From NCBI GenBank assembly GCA_003024785.1, contig PUQB01000253.1, forward strand, positions 248,001-312,000: DNA of 64,000 nucleotides, read 5' to 3'. Shown here in pieces: positions 63,736 through 64,000 of the stretch. Under the pieces are notes generated by a model. It was not told the DNA's origin and ran no database searches. It worked only from the letters and a program-made list of their open reading frames with translations. This DNA is from Selaginella tamariscina. Taxonomy: Eukaryota; Streptophyta; Lycopodiopsida; Selaginellales; Selaginellaceae. Each line of letters starts with the position of its first letter. The stretch's first letter is position 1. A program made the translations under genes and the position numbers.

Positions 63736-64000
63736 TATATGTTTTCACAGTATCGGTTTTCTTACTCTCTCTCTATATTTATATATATATAGAGAGAGTA
63801 GATGTATGTATGTATCTATACATCACTACATGCATGTATCTCTCCTCTCGTAATATGATTTTTATATATATATGACATGCCCAATGCAACAGGAAAGGGA
63901 CCCAAGAGGTATATGCATACGTTTCTTTAAGGTTTGGAATTATTCTCATTACATGCATACACACACACACATATTAAAACATGTATATATATATAAGGAT
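63538..64000. other. Microsatellite-rich end of the window
   Basis: CA run of about 30 bases at 63701-63730 and TA/GA runs. A short non-repetitive patch at 63871-63909 (MPNATGKGPKR then GTATAT) looks like an exon end with a donor, but cannot be assigned. Confidence 0.35.

Overview
This is nuclear DNA of a green plant (streptophyte). The evidence is spliceosomal introns, a nuclear gene for the plastid acetyl-CoA carboxylase alpha subunit, a plant-type CPBP protease, the plant MROH1 homologue SGR6, and plant telo-box motifs (AAACCCTAA) in front of most genes. Short introns (mostly 60-200 bp), an accA lacking the long C-terminal extension of flowering plants, and an RPS15 with moss-like residues suggest a non-seed plant or streptophyte alga. 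The species cannot be named from the sequence alone.

Layout. 1-9245 is genic: the tail of a PPR-like gene, ubiquitin-RPS27a (+), RAD54 (+, 20 exons) and an unrecognised three-exon gene (-). 9246-16008 is AT-rich and holds a minisatellite split by a solo-LTR-like element. 16009-17825 is a CPBP-family protease (-). 18290-22979 is a young but broken compact Ty3/gypsy element (-). 24036-27154 is accA (-, 11 exons). 27312-42404 is a repeat desert: a decayed hAT-like transposon and at least six further copies of one LTR-like family, some nested. 42405-54728 is SGR6 (-, about 51 small exons). RPS15 (-) and RPS25 (+) then diverge from a shared region of about 280 bp. 57611-64000 is AT-rich with a few unexplained coding-like islands.

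The genes are mostly housekeeping: ribosome (RPS27a, RPS15, RPS25), homologous recombination (RAD54), plastid lipid synthesis (accA), a plastid-type membrane protease and endomembrane/vacuole-linked SGR6. They do not form an operon-like system; what they share is telo-box promoter motifs.

Two window-wide patterns matter. First, nearly every conserved gene is out of frame at several places, and almost every break is one base (or one dinucleotide) missing from a short homopolymer or simple run. I read this as consensus error in a long-read assembly rather than pseudogenes. Second, microsatellites sit mainly in introns, often starting at the splice donor itself, and are scarce in the repeat desert. 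I found no convincing new multi-gene system; the best leads are the LTR-like family, the microsatellite-donor architecture and the islands at 62.7-63.9 kb.
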